DNA of 47,549 bases from an uncultured Ignavibacteria bacterium (GCA_937974175.1 CALJIG010000136.1:1-47549); one strand, 5' to 3'; positions 1-9,243 are shown, counted from the stretch's first letter. Notes: generated by a model from the sequence alone, not told the origin. Translations and numbers: made by a program.

Positions 1-62
1 AATACTCAATACTCAATACTCAATACTCAATACTCAATACTCAATACTCAATACTCAATACT
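1..62. repeat. Octanucleotide tandem repeat (AATACTCA)n
   Basis: About seven and a half perfect copies of the 8-bp unit AATACTCA fill the left edge and stop just before the rodA stop codon. Related pieces occur at 1378-1400 and 6650-6664. The full array length is unknown because the window begins inside it. Confidence 0.95.
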
Positions 63-63
63 A

Positions 64-1296
64 TCAAATGTATAAATTTCTATTTCTGTACGCGCTCATG
101 CCAATGCCGAGCATTACTAAGAATGAAAGTAACGATGAAACACCATAGCTCATCAGCGGCAGCGGAATACCGATAACGGGCATAAGCCCTATCGTCATCC
201 CGACATTAATGACTAAGTGAAATAAAATAATCGATGCAAAGCCAACACATGCTATTGATAAAAATCTGCTTCTTGTAAGGTATGCATTGCTTATCAGCTT
301 ATATATAATGATGATGTATAATGTAAGAAGAATTACCGAACCGATAAATCCAAACTCTTCCCCTATCATACAGAAAATAAAATCCGTCCATTGTTCCGGA
401 ATAAATTTTAGCTGCGTCTGCGTTCCTGCAAGAAAGCCTTTGCCCCATAATCCGCCTGAACCGATTGCAACTTTGGATTGTATCACATTGTAGCCTATAC
501 CGAGTGGGTCAGTCATCGGGTCGAGTACAGCCAAAATACGTTTTTGCTGATATGGCTGCAGTTTAGCAAACACTTTTGGAACTGAAAAACCTATGGCTAC
601 ATTTGCCGCTACAACAATACCTGTCATGATATATTTTTGCCGGAAGAGAATTAAACTTAATGCAATAACTCCCATGGCAACAGCAAAATACATCGTTCCA
701 AAAAAAGCGCAGATGGCAACTATAACAAATGAAATTAAAGTAACAGAATAATAAGGAGACAAACCTGCCCAAAAAAACACGGGAATAAGAAAAGACAAAA
801 ATACAAGTGAAGAACCCATATCGGGCTGCTTCAATATCAAAAGAAAAGGAACCAATACAATCAAGCTTGCTTTGATAAACTCCCATGGCTTATTTATATC
901 ACGCGTTTCTTCTCCTCCGGATGACAAGTAATTTGCAAGGCAGAGTATAGTTGTGAACTTTGCAATTTCCGAAGGCTGAATTCCAAACCCTCCTATGTAA
1001 AACCAGCTTTTATTCCCTTTAATAGTCCGGCCGAATATAAGAACGGCTATCAATAATAAAATTGTAATTAAATATAAAAGATAAGATGCTTTTGAAATGT
1101 ACTGAGGAGGAACGAAACTTAAGCCTATCATAAGAGCGAAGCCGAATAAAGCAAAGTACAACTGCTTCATATAAAATTCATGGCTTGTTGCATTGCCGTA
1201 CGTTGCGCTGTAAATTGCAAGTACTCCAATAGTAATAAGTATAGCCGTCGTCAGCGCTAATAAAATATCGAATCTTTTAAAAATACTTCTATCCAC
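64..1296 (-). CDS. rodA: Rod-shape peptidoglycan glycosyltransferase RodA (SEDS family)
   Basis: A polytopic inner-membrane SEDS protein. RodA polymerises glycan strands from lipid II during cell elongation together with PBP2, which is the gene just upstream. The 410 residues are dominated by about ten hydrophobic segments, and the C-terminal part has the family signature around GIPLPLMSYG. Length is normal for RodA. The start is GTG at 1296; no better upstream start is visible. It is the last gene of the mreB-mreC-mreD-mrdA-rodA run, and that context separates RodA from the paralogue FtsW. A 113-bp gap rich in ACTC repeats separates it from mrdA. Confidence 0.95.
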   Translation of the reverse strand: MDRSIFKRFDILLALTTAILITIGVLAIYSATYGNATSHEFYMKQLYFALFGFALMIGLSFVPPQYISKASYLLYLITILLLIAVLIFGRTIKGNKSWFYIGGFGIQPSEIAKFTTILCLANYLSSGGEETRDINKPWEFIKASLIVLVPFLLILKQPDMGSSLVFLSFLIPVFFWAGLSPYYSVTLISFVIVAICAFFGTMYFAVAMGVIALSLILFRQKYIMTGIVVAANVAIGFSVPKVFAKLQPYQQKRILAVLDPMTDPLGIGYNVIQSKVAIGSGGLWGKGFLAGTQTQLKFIPEQWTDFIFCMIGEEFGFIGSVILLTLYIIIIYKLISNAYLTRSRFLSIACVGFASIILFHLVINVGMTIGLMPVIGIPLPLMSYGVSSLLSFLVMLGIGMSAYRNRNLYI

Positions 1297-1377
1297 TTGT
1301 AAAATTTTTTATATACCTTTGTTTGTTGTCGCGTGTGTTTGGTGATTTTTCAATACAATACTCGTAACTCACTACCC

Positions 1378-1400
1378 ACTACTCAATACTCAATACATTC
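1378..1400. repeat. Short ACTCAATA repeat between mrdA and rodA
   Basis: ACTACTCAATACTCAATAC repeats the octamer found at the left window edge. It lies in the 113-bp gap between the mrdA stop and the rodA start, inside the cell-shape operon. Confidence 0.8.
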
Positions 1401-1409
1401 TACTTACTA

Positions 1410-3194
1410 CTAATCCGTTATTCCCGAGCCTGCATTTTCATTAAATACATCAACTGAGTTGCCGCTTAAATATCTTACCATTATTGCTCCTGCAATCGGA
1501 GCAGCAAATGCATTACCCCATCCGGCGTTTTCACCGAGTACACATATCGCAATCTTCGGATCTTCATATGGCGCATAGCCGACAAACCACGAGTGGTTAT
1601 TACCCGAGTTCTGCGCAGTTCCGGTTTTTCCTACAATTGAGTAATCAGCATTTTTGATATTCTTTGCAGTTCCTGAACCGTTTACAACTAAGTACATTCC
1701 CTTCTGCACAACTTCGAAATAACTTTTCGGCATATCTATCTGGCGTGAATCATATTTAAAATTTTCTTCCTGACCGGTTTGTGAATTTTTTATCTTACTG
1801 ACAAAGTGCGGCTGATTGTATAATCCGTTCATTGCTATTGCTGCTGAGTATGCGCAAAGCTGAACTGGCGATACTAAAAGCTCTCCCTGTCCGATGCCTA
1901 AGTTAATCAATACACTCTGATTCCATCCTCTTGGACCGAAAATTTTATCGTAGTATTCCTGAGTCGGCAGCAAGCCTGATGTTTCATTTGGTAAATCGAT
2001 ACCTGTTCTTTTTCCGAAGTTGAACATACCGGAAAACTTATCATAATTTGCAAGACCAAGCTTCAATCCTAATTTATAAAAAAATACGTTTGCAGATTTT
2101 TCGAGAGCTGTAGTAATAGGAATCGCTCCGTACGATCCGTGGTCTTCCCATGTTCTTCCGCCGTAAGTAAATGAACCTTCGCATACAATTGTTGACTTCG
2201 TTGTAAGCTCTCCGCTTCCAAGTCCTGCAAGGCTCATCATCATTTTCCATGTTGAACCCGGCGGATACTTAGCCTGAATAGCTCTATTGAATAACGGCTT
2301 CTCTTTATCTAAAATTAATTTTGCAAACTCTTTCGGGTCAGTCGGTCCTGAGAACACTGCTAAATCAAAATCCGGTTTCGATACCATGCATAATATTTCT
2401 CCTGTGCGAGGGTCCATCGCAATAATTCCGCCGTGCTTGTTAGCCATTAGTTTTTCTGCGTACTCCTGCAAGTCGGCATCGATTGATAAAATCAAATCAG
2501 AACCGTTCACCGGAGGAATATCACTCTTGCCGTCATTAAATGCGCCGACTTCTTTTCCTTTTACATCGACTGATACAAATTTATTTCCCTTTACTCCGCG
2601 TAAAATTTCTTCATAAGTCTGCTCAAGTCCGTTTGAGCCTATCAGATCTCCCTGCGTGTAATAATCACCGACCTGCTTATCAAGCTGCTTCTCTGAGATT
2701 TCTTTAGTGTAGCCAAATATATGTGATGCGCGGAATTTATTAGGATAAACTCTTTGTGCTTCCACCTGGTAATCAACGCCTTTTAATCTTTCTTTATTCT
2801 CTGATAGAAATGATATCTGCTTAAAATCCAGATCGCGTTTTATCTTAACAGGATTAAATCGGTTCGTTCCTTTTACTTTTTCTAATTCTTCCTTTAATTT
2901 TTCCGGAGGAAGATTTACAAGCGCAGCAATTTCATTTAAGTTTGCTTTATCGAACTGATATGGAGTAATTGTAAGTGTGTATGAAGGTCTGTTATCAACG
3001 ACAACTTTTCCGTTGCGGTCGAACATAAGTCCGCGCGCAGGAGTTTCGGTGATATTCTTAATTGCATTTTTGTTGGAATCTTTTGAAAGCTCGTCAACGC
3101 TTATTACCTGAAGGTAAACAAGCCTTGTAACAAGGATTACAAAAATACATCCGACAAAAATGTAAAGTATGATTTTTTTAATTGTTGTGTCCAT
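1410..3194 (-). CDS. mrdA: Penicillin-binding protein 2 (transpeptidase)
   Basis: A class B penicillin-binding protein that cross-links peptidoglycan during elongation as RodA's partner. It has one N-terminal membrane anchor (about 7-27), a dimerisation/pedestal region (about 50-230) and a C-terminal transpeptidase domain. The three active-site motifs are present: STWK with nucleophile Ser314, SAN at 367-369, and KTG at 523-525. At 594 residues the length is typical. Its ATG overlaps the mreD stop by one base, indicating translational coupling. Confidence 0.96.
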   Translation of the reverse strand: MDTTIKKIILYIFVGCIFVILVTRLVYLQVISVDELSKDSNKNAIKNITETPARGLMFDRNGKVVVDNRPSYTLTITPYQFDKANLNEIAALVNLPPEKLKEELEKVKGTNRFNPVKIKRDLDFKQISFLSENKERLKGVDYQVEAQRVYPNKFRASHIFGYTKEISEKQLDKQVGDYYTQGDLIGSNGLEQTYEEILRGVKGNKFVSVDVKGKEVGAFNDGKSDIPPVNGSDLILSIDADLQEYAEKLMANKHGGIIAMDPRTGEILCMVSKPDFDLAVFSGPTDPKEFAKLILDKEKPLFNRAIQAKYPPGSTWKMMMSLAGLGSGELTTKSTIVCEGSFTYGGRTWEDHGSYGAIPITTALEKSANVFFYKLGLKLGLANYDKFSGMFNFGKRTGIDLPNETSGLLPTQEYYDKIFGPRGWNQSVLINLGIGQGELLVSPVQLCAYSAAIAMNGLYNQPHFVSKIKNSQTGQEENFKYDSRQIDMPKSYFEVVQKGMYLVVNGSGTAKNIKNADYSIVGKTGTAQNSGNNHSWFVGYAPYEDPKIAICVLGENAGWGNAFAAPIAGAIMVRYLSGNSVDVFNENAGSGITD

Positions 3195-3694
3195 CAGCTG
3201 TAAGCAGTTTTTTTACTGTCTTTAATAAAAAGAATAAATAAACTTCCTACTATCGTTGTGTAAGTCGTTGTGGATAAAACATAGATAAGAAATATATTGA
3301 ACACAGATATTGGCGAACCCTGATAAAAAATTAAAAAATAAATTGAGTTACCTATTAAAGCGCAGAGAAAAACTATTCCAATTAAAAAATATTTTTTAAG
3401 AAACTCTTCTCTTTCCCTGATACAAAAATAACCGGCTATAAATCCTGCTAAAGTATAACTTAATGCCGAGAGTCCCAGGAACGAACCCGAAAGCATATCT
3501 ATCATTAGTCCGGATAAAAACCCTATAATAGAGCCTTCAATATGTCCCCGTGCAATTCCTACATAAATCACCATAAGTATAACTAAGTCAGGCGCAATGT
3601 TATAATTGGAAAGCGCAATAAGCCATATCAGAGTTTTCTGAACTGCTACTAAAAGGATTATTACTGCTATGTATTTTAAGTATGAAACAATCAT
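3194..3694 (-). CDS. mreD: Rod shape-determining protein MreD
   Basis: A small integral membrane protein (166 residues, about five hydrophobic segments) of the elongasome, which links MreC to the other shape proteins. Sequence conservation in this family is low. The call rests on size, topology, a central conserved stretch (EGSIIGFLSGLMIDML) and its place between mreC and mrdA. The stop codon overlaps the mrdA start. Confidence 0.9.
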   Translation of the reverse strand: MIVSYLKYIAVIILLVAVQKTLIWLIALSNYNIAPDLVILMVIYVGIARGHIEGSIIGFLSGLMIDMLSGSFLGLSALSYTLAGFIAGYFCIREREEFLKKYFLIGIVFLCALIGNSIYFLIFYQGSPISVFNIFLIYVLSTTTYTTIVGSLFILFIKDSKKTAYS

Positions 3695-3739
3695 TAGTCG
3701 ATTTTCATTCCGTTATTTTTTCTTTTAATACGGATTTCT

Positions 3740-4567
3740 TTATTTATTCATAAATAATTTTTCAAGGTCGCTTTTCTCTTTATTCGGCTGGCTCTTTACT
3801 ACAAATATTTCTTCAAGTATGTTAAAATTTACAGCAGGCTTTACTGTGATTTTTTTGAAAAGATTATCAAGGTTGCCTGTCTCCAATACTGTACCGAGCG
3901 GAATTCCTCCCGGGAAAAGATTGCTGTATTCAGATGTTATAATTAAATCACCCGGATTTACATCTGCTGCCTTCGGAACGTTTGTTAAAACTAAATTCCC
4001 TACTCCGTCATAGGTAAAAATACCGTCAACTCTGCTGCGCTGAACTTTTGCGCTGATACGAAGATCTTTGTTGTATAATATCTGTGCAATCGAATAATTC
4101 TTGCTGACGCCAACAATTTTCCCTACAAGTCCGTCATCAGTTACGACAGGCATATTAACTTTTATACTGTCATTCTCTCCCGCATTAATTGTAATTGTAT
4201 TTCTTGTCTGAACTAATGATTTGTTTACAATTGAAGCGCTGATTACTCCGAGGACGTTTGCTTCTTTTAATGTAAGTAATTTTGAGAGGCGTATGTTTTC
4301 AAGCTTTGCTTCTTTTAATGAAGCAACTTCATTGGCAAGCTCAATATTTTTTTCGCGGAGATATTTATTTTCGCTTTGAAGCTCAAACACATTCGGTACT
4401 GCCGAGACTCCGCTTTGAAGAGTGCCGACAAATCCTATGGCAAATGCGCGGAGAAATCTTATCTGAGTGTTATCGTTATTGAAAATTAAAACTAAGCTTA
4501 TAACTACAAAAACTGTTAAGATTAAATATTCTTTAATTCTTAATATTAATAGCCCTATTGTTTTCAA
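3740..4567 (-). CDS. mreC: Rod shape-determining protein MreC
   Basis: A periplasmic scaffold of the elongasome with one N-terminal transmembrane helix (about 12-30), a coiled coil (about 60-100, rich in Leu, Glu and Lys) and the beta-rich MreC domain. The motif DGLVGKIVGV is typical. The 275 residues fit the family. The predicted start is TTG at 4567, with no in-frame ATG close by. Unusually, mreC is separated from mreB by 676 bp containing a foreign-looking gene and a multi-hairpin repeat, although it remains on the same strand. Confidence 0.93.
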   Translation of the reverse strand: MKTIGLLILRIKEYLILTVFVVISLVLIFNNDNTQIRFLRAFAIGFVGTLQSGVSAVPNVFELQSENKYLREKNIELANEVASLKEAKLENIRLSKLLTLKEANVLGVISASIVNKSLVQTRNTITINAGENDSIKVNMPVVTDDGLVGKIVGVSKNYSIAQILYNKDLRISAKVQRSRVDGIFTYDGVGNLVLTNVPKAADVNPGDLIITSEYSNLFPGGIPLGTVLETGNLDNLFKKITVKPAVNFNILEEIFVVKSQPNKEKSDLEKLFMNK

Positions 4568-4688
4568 TAATTATATAGTGGAGATTTAATCTTTATGGAA
4601 ATTGGTTGGGGTAAAATATGTTTCTATTTAGTACTCATTCCAAACCTGTAGTGGCGTACTGTTTAGGAATGTGTTACACTTCGTACTA

Positions 4689-4826
4689 CAGTAACCCCAT
4701 CCTTTAGGATGGGGTTCAAACTATCTATTGTTAACCCTTTAGGGTTAAATTTTACTCATATATTTTTGCCCTAAAGGGCTAATATCTGGAGTACATTAGT
4801 CCCCAGCCTGAAGGCCGGGGTTACTG
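4689..4826. repeat. Composite four-hairpin element between mreC and mreB
   Basis: A 10-bp perfect outer inverted repeat (CAGTAACCCC at 4689-4698, GGGGTTACTG at 4817-4826) encloses four hairpins: 4693-4716 (11-bp arms), 4731-4748 (TTAACCCT arms), 4768-4779 (GCCCT arms) and 4801-4820 (GC-rich, one mismatch). The architecture matches the element at 43826-43955. It lies just downstream of the inserted gene at 4837. Confidence 0.9.
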
Positions 4827-4836
4827 TTATATATTT

Positions 4837-5217
4837 TTAGCTAAGTTTATCCCAACGATTCAGACAGTCTTCTTTTTTTATATCGGATAAGTTCATAATA
4901 CCTCTTGTTGAATATTGCCTCATTAGTGAAGTAGCTTCAATAGAGCTACAAATATAAAATTCGGGAATTTGATCACCATTTAAGTTTACAAAAACATAAA
5001 AAATATTTTCTCTAATTTTATCCTTCATCATTGGCCAACCGATACTTTTTTTATCTTTGATTCCTTTTACATCAATGGAAAAAGTTTGCCCATTTTTGTT
5101 AGCTAATATGTCAATCGCCTTAGCATTCCCAATAGTTATACCTACAGAAAATCCTCTGCGATATAACTCCGCAGCAACAAAATACTCACTAGATAGATGT
5201 GTATTATTTTTTTCCAT
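4837..5217 (-). CDS. PD-(D/E)XK nuclease-like protein inserted in the mre operon
   Basis: This 126-residue protein has no recognised named family. What can be seen is a plausible PD-(D/E)XK nuclease core: Glu11 in the first helix, Asp36 after a strand (AIDILAN), then Asp49-Val-Lys51 (SIDVKG) on the next strand, as in Holliday-junction-resolvase-like and restriction-like folds. The gene sits between mreB (stop 27 bp upstream) and mreC, a place normally empty in mre operons, beside a composite hairpin element. That suggests later acquisition. The function is unknown, and it could equally be a small orphan DNA-binding protein. Confidence 0.7.
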   Translation of the reverse strand: MEKNNTHLSSEYFVAAELYRRGFSVGITIGNAKAIDILANKNGQTFSIDVKGIKDKKSIGWPMMKDKIRENIFYVFVNLNGDQIPEFYICSSIEATSLMRQYSTRGIMNLSDIKKEDCLNRWDKLS

Positions 5218-5243
5218 TTGGGGTGATGGTTAAATTATAAACT

Positions 5244-6260
5244 TTATCTTTTTAGCAAGACTTTCTTATAATAATCCAAATCCTCAAGCACCTTTCCTGT
5301 TCCTCTTGCAACTGCAGTAAGTGGGTCTTCTGCTATGTGCACCGGTACGCCTGTTTCCATTTTTAATCTTTCATCAAGTCCTTTTATAAGAGCACCACCG
5401 CCTGTCAAAAATATTCCACGCTCAAGTAAGTCAGCAGAAAGCTCGGGTGCAGTTTTTTCAAGAGCAACTTTTACTGCTTCAATCATCTGCGATGCAGGAG
5501 CATTTAATGCTTCGCGAATTTCTACGGAGCTTACCTCTGTAACTTTCGGAACACCGGCAACTAAATCTCTACCTTTTACTTCAATAATAACTTCTTCTTC
5601 AAGAGGCATTACAGAACCGACCTGGCATTTAATTTCTTCTGCCATTCTTTCACCTATGAGAATATTATGATTGCTTCTGAAAAATCTTACGATAGCTTCT
5701 GTAAGTTCATCGCCTGCAGTTCTTATAGAATAATTTGTCGGCATACCTGAAAGAGCAATAACTGCAATCTCAGTTGTACCGCCGCCGATATCAACAATCA
5801 TATTTCCATAGGGAGCCATAACATCAAGTCCGATACCTATAGCAGCCGCCATAGGCTCACTGATAAGATAAACTTCTTTTGCTCCGGCATGCTCAGCTGT
5901 ATCACGCACTGCGCGTTTTTCTACCTCTGTAATTCCCGAAGGAACGCAGATGACGATACGCTTTGCAGGCATCCAGTTAGAGCTGATTTTTTTGATGAAT
6001 GCTTTTATCATTCCCTCAGCCATTTCAAAGTCGGCGATAACGCCGTCTTTCATAGGGCGGATTGTGGAAAGCTCTTTATGAACTCTTCCCATCATTTTTT
6101 TCGACTCTTCACCGATGGCAACAATTTTTCTCGAGCTGACGTCATAGGTAACTATGGAAGGCTCATTGAGTACAATTCCTTTTCCTTTAACATATATCAG
6201 AGTATTTGCAGTGCCTAAATCAATTGCGATATCATTGGAAAACATTCCGAGTAATGCCAT
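5244..6260 (-). CDS. mreB: Actin-like rod-shape protein MreB
   Basis: A bacterial actin that polymerises under the inner membrane and organises elongation synthesis. The actin-fold nucleotide motifs are intact: phosphate-1 DLGTANTLIY near the N-terminus, phosphate-2 DIGGGTTEIA and the adenosine motif TGGGALIKG. Length 338 is standard. The ATG at 6260 is preceded by a good ribosome binding site (AAGGAAATAAA). It is first in the cell-shape operon and probably carries its promoter in the upstream 130 bp. Confidence 0.97.
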   Translation of the reverse strand: MALLGMFSNDIAIDLGTANTLIYVKGKGIVLNEPSIVTYDVSSRKIVAIGEESKKMMGRVHKELSTIRPMKDGVIADFEMAEGMIKAFIKKISSNWMPAKRIVICVPSGITEVEKRAVRDTAEHAGAKEVYLISEPMAAAIGIGLDVMAPYGNMIVDIGGGTTEIAVIALSGMPTNYSIRTAGDELTEAIVRFFRSNHNILIGERMAEEIKCQVGSVMPLEEEVIIEVKGRDLVAGVPKVTEVSSVEIREALNAPASQMIEAVKVALEKTAPELSADLLERGIFLTGGGALIKGLDERLKMETGVPVHIAEDPLTAVARGTGKVLEDLDYYKKVLLKR

Positions 6261-6395
6261 TTTATTTCCTTAGTCTAAAATAAATTTTGAAAAATTTTTT
6301 AATGGTATTTCTATACTGATAATCGCTGCAAAGCCGGAACATTTTAATGAGAAAAAAAACTCTTAATATACCTGCGTCGCAACGCTGAAACTCTT

Positions 6396-6560
6396 TTACT
6401 TTGTTACTTCTTTCACCTGAATCATTTTTTCATTTTCTTCAGCATTTTTTTCAAGCGTATCAGTTTTCTTCGGTACAGCTTTTACATTTTTCTTGCCGAA
6501 ACGATTAACATCATTTCGCGTTACAAAATTCTTTGACTGAATCAATCTTTGGTTTTGCAT
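6396..6560 (-). CDS. Hypothetical 54-residue basic protein
   Basis: An ATG-started ORF (ATG at 6560-6558, TAA at 6398-6396) in the 558-bp gap between mreB and purH. The product begins MQNQRLIQSKNF and is rich in Lys, Asn and Glu, with no membrane segment or cysteine. A purine-rich AAGAAAAG precedes the start. It could be a real small protein because codon choice resembles the neighbours, but no family is recognised. Confidence 0.45.
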   Translation of the reverse strand: MQNQRLIQSKNFVTRNDVNRFGKKNVKAVPKKTDTLEKNAEENEKMIQVKEVTK

Positions 6561-6668
6561 AAATTTCTTTTCTTAAATTTTAAAATTCTTACTCTATTCA
6601 CTTGTTACGGATACTCAAAATAAGATAATACTTTATACTCACTACTTGCTACTCAATACTATACTAAT

Positions 6669-6795
6669 GTTCTCTCATTCCCAAACTCCTGTTTGGGAAT
6701 GAACTGTGTGCGAAACTCCGTTTCGCTTTAAAAAAAGATGAAACAAAGTTTCATCATACTATTTCCGTTCCAAACAGGAGTTTGGGACGGAGAAC
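6669..6795. repeat. Composite four-hairpin element near purH
   Basis: Four hairpins lie in a row: 6675-6702 (arms TCATTCCCAAAC/GTTTGGGAATGA), 6710-6726 (GCGAAAC/GTTTCGC), 6737-6755 (GATGAAAC/GTTTCATC) and about 6769-6787 (CCAAAC/GTTTGG). The first and last are inverted copies of each other, including GTTCTC/GAGAAC ends. Same design as 4689-4826 but different sequence. It lies 3' of purH (minus strand), so it may act as a transcript end. The rest of 6561-6668 shows only an ACTC-type repeat at 6650-6664. Confidence 0.85.
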
Positions 6796-6817
6796 AAAAT
6801 TGTGGTACAACAAAAAT

Positions 6818-8356
6818 CTAATGCTTAAAATGTCTTATACCTGTAAAAACCATAGTAATATTATTTTCATTCGCAGCTTTGATAACTTCATCATCTCTTA
6901 CTGAACCTCCCGGCTGAACAATTGTCTTCGCTCCCGCTTTAGCAAGCTCAAACAGTCCGTCTGCAAACGGAAAAAAAGCGTCCGATGCCGCTATGCTTCC
7001 TTCAAGATTATTATTAAACTCTTTTGCTTTTGAAACAGCAATCTTCGTTGAATCTATTCGCGAAGGCTGCCCTGCTCCTATACCGAGAGTTCTTTTATCT
7101 TTTATAAATACTACTGCGTTTGACTTAGTATACTTTACAACTTTATTTGCAAAAATTACATCTTCAATATCTTTATCATCTAACTGCTTCTCAGTTACAG
7201 ATTTTAAATTATCTTTTGTAACTGTAACATTATCTCTCCCCTGATACAAATATCCGCCGGCAATTTTTTTCAATTCGTGAGTATGTGAATTGGAAAAATT
7301 AAACTGAATAAGCCTTCTGTTCTTTTTCTTCTGTAAAAGATTTAATGCAGCTTCATCAAAATCAGGCACTAACACAATTTCAGAAAATAATTTATCAACC
7401 TCTTCAGCTGTTTGTAAATCTAATTTCTTATTAAAAATTATTATTCCGCCAAACGGTGAAACCGTATCAGTTGCAAAAGCTTTTTTGTATGCATCGAGTA
7501 ATGAATCCCCTACTGCAACTCCCGAAGGATTGCCATGCTTAACAATTATGCATGCAGGATTTTCATATTCAAATTCACAGATAAACTCATAAGCAAAATT
7601 TGTATCGAGTAGATTATTATATGAAAGTTCCTTGCCGTGCAGGACTTTAAATATTACATCAAAATCATCTTTGTATAGAACTGCTTCCTGATGCGGATTC
7701 TCTCCGTATCTCAGAGGGACTGAATTTTTAAGCTCAACTGTTTTATTATCTGAAGAACCCTCGTTAAAATAATTTCTTATCTCTGTATCGTACTCAGCTA
7801 TTATATCAAATGCTTTTGCTGCAAGTTTTTTTGAATATTCAGCAGAAACATTATTTGAAGTTGAGTTAAGCTCGTTCAGATAATCATTGTACTGATTTTG
7901 CGAAACAAGAACATTGACACTTTTAAAATTCTTTGCTGCTTCACGGATTAACGTTACACCGCCGATATCTATCTCTTCGATAATCTCAGCTTCAGATGAA
8001 CCCTTTGCAACAGTCTCTTTGAACGGATATAAATTCACAACAACTAAATCAATTGGCTCAATGCTATGCTTCTTCAGTTCTGCAAGATGTTCGGGATTGC
8101 TTTTATCCGTCAGTATCGCTCCGGCAATTGAAGGGTGAAGAGTTTTCACTCTGCCGTTCAATATTTCCGGGAACTCAGTAACCTCTGCAACACTTGTCAC
8201 AGGAATTCCCTCTTTTTTCAGGAGAGAATACGTTCCGCCGGTTGAAATTATCTCAATTCCTTTTTCATTCAGCGTACGGGCGAAGTCAATAATTCCCGTC
8301 TTATCATAAACACTTAGTATAGCTCTTTTTATTATTAACGCCTTTTGTAATGACAC
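6818..8356 (-). CDS. purH: Bifunctional AICAR transformylase / IMP cyclohydrolase
   Basis: Catalyses the last two steps of de novo purine synthesis: formylation of AICAR and cyclisation to IMP. The N-terminal MGS-like cyclohydrolase domain begins at about residue 8 (RAILSVYDKTG, then STGGTY). The C-terminal transformylase domain includes KHGNPSGVA and the end FTGIRHFKH. Length 512 is normal. The start is GTG at 8356, directly after the purN stop with no spacer, so the two are translationally coupled. Confidence 0.97.
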   Translation of the reverse strand: MSLQKALIIKRAILSVYDKTGIIDFARTLNEKGIEIISTGGTYSLLKKEGIPVTSVAEVTEFPEILNGRVKTLHPSIAGAILTDKSNPEHLAELKKHSIEPIDLVVVNLYPFKETVAKGSSEAEIIEEIDIGGVTLIREAAKNFKSVNVLVSQNQYNDYLNELNSTSNNVSAEYSKKLAAKAFDIIAEYDTEIRNYFNEGSSDNKTVELKNSVPLRYGENPHQEAVLYKDDFDVIFKVLHGKELSYNNLLDTNFAYEFICEFEYENPACIIVKHGNPSGVAVGDSLLDAYKKAFATDTVSPFGGIIIFNKKLDLQTAEEVDKLFSEIVLVPDFDEAALNLLQKKKNRRLIQFNFSNSHTHELKKIAGGYLYQGRDNVTVTKDNLKSVTEKQLDDKDIEDVIFANKVVKYTKSNAVVFIKDKRTLGIGAGQPSRIDSTKIAVSKAKEFNNNLEGSIAASDAFFPFADGLFELAKAGAKTIVQPGGSVRDDEVIKAANENNITMVFTGIRHFKH

Positions 8357-8956
8357 TTAATCTAAAATTTGAACTTCGTTGTTGGAAATTTTTATTTTAT
8401 CCTCTTCAAATTTTTTTATTATCATAGGATAACATTCATGCTCAAGCTTGTGAATCTTTTCAACTAAACTATTTTCATCATCACTCTCATGTATATCAAC
8501 TCTCTTCTGAAAAATTATTTTTCCTTCATCGTAATTTTCATTTACAAAATGAATTGTGATGCCTGAGTATTTTTCTTTGTTGCTTATTACTGCTTTGTGG
8601 ATATTCATGCCGTACATGCCCGCTCCTCCATAGGAAGGAAGCAATGCAGGATGAATATTTATAATCTTTTTATCAATATTATTTTGGAATTCGTTTATAA
8701 AATTCCCGTCAAGTTTTTTTAAAAAACCTGCGAGAACAATAAAATTTACATTTAAATTTTTAAGAGAAGTAATTAAATCAGGGGCGTTGAAAGAAAAAGT
8801 TTTTATATTATTTTCTTTCGCAATTAATTCTGCGCCGCAACTTTTTCTATCCGTTACAAATGCAACAACTTCAGATGATAATTCTTTTTTCTTTATCGCA
8901 TTTAATATTGATAAAAAATTCGAACCCTTACCGGAAGCAAATACACAAATATTCAA
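8357..8956 (-). CDS. purN: Phosphoribosylglycinamide formyltransferase PurN
   Basis: Transfers the formyl group from 10-formyl-tetrahydrofolate to GAR in purine synthesis. The 199 residues begin with the NICVFASGKGSNF nucleotide loop and contain the catalytic region INIHPALLPS (Asn and His) and the later Asp of NENYDEGKI. The start is TTG at 8956. It is first of a two-gene purN-purH unit. Confidence 0.95.
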   Translation of the reverse strand: MNICVFASGKGSNFLSILNAIKKKELSSEVVAFVTDRKSCGAELIAKENNIKTFSFNAPDLITSLKNLNVNFIVLAGFLKKLDGNFINEFQNNIDKKIINIHPALLPSYGGAGMYGMNIHKAVISNKEKYSGITIHFVNENYDEGKIIFQKRVDIHESDDENSLVEKIHKLEHECYPMIIKKFEEDKIKISNNEVQILD

Positions 8957-9109
8957 TTTTTACTGATAATTACAAAAATACGCAGATTTTTATCGGAATT
9001 CAATGGATTTTCACGTAAAATTACAAAAATTTGATAATTTTTTCATAATAGGTCTCTCAAACTAAGATTCTCTCTTTCGGATAACAATATAATACATTGT
9101 ACAAACATA

Positions 9110-9209
9110 AATTCTCCCCTTGAGGGGAGTCCCGACGAAGTCGGGGAGGGGTGTTTGAACGAACACCCAGCGTCTCGCTTCGCGAGCCACCTCCCTCAAG
9201 GGAGGAATT
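9110..9209. repeat. 100-bp multi-hairpin repeat, copy 1
   Basis: The element starts AATTCTCCCC and ends GGAGGAATT, giving near-complementary ends, with inner hairpins CCCGACGAAGTCGGG, a GTGTT/AACAC pair and a CGCTTCGCG core. A nearly identical copy in the same orientation lies at 12112-12211, the other side of the TonB receptor gene. It fills the centre of the 287-bp gap between purN and that gene; nothing else is seen there. Confidence 0.95.
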
Positions 9210-9243
9210 TTTGTTTTACAATTTCTTTTATATAACTACTCGA

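Noticed and set aside
4689..4826. CRISPR array
   Set aside because: The repeats are different palindromes, not identical repeats with unique spacers.
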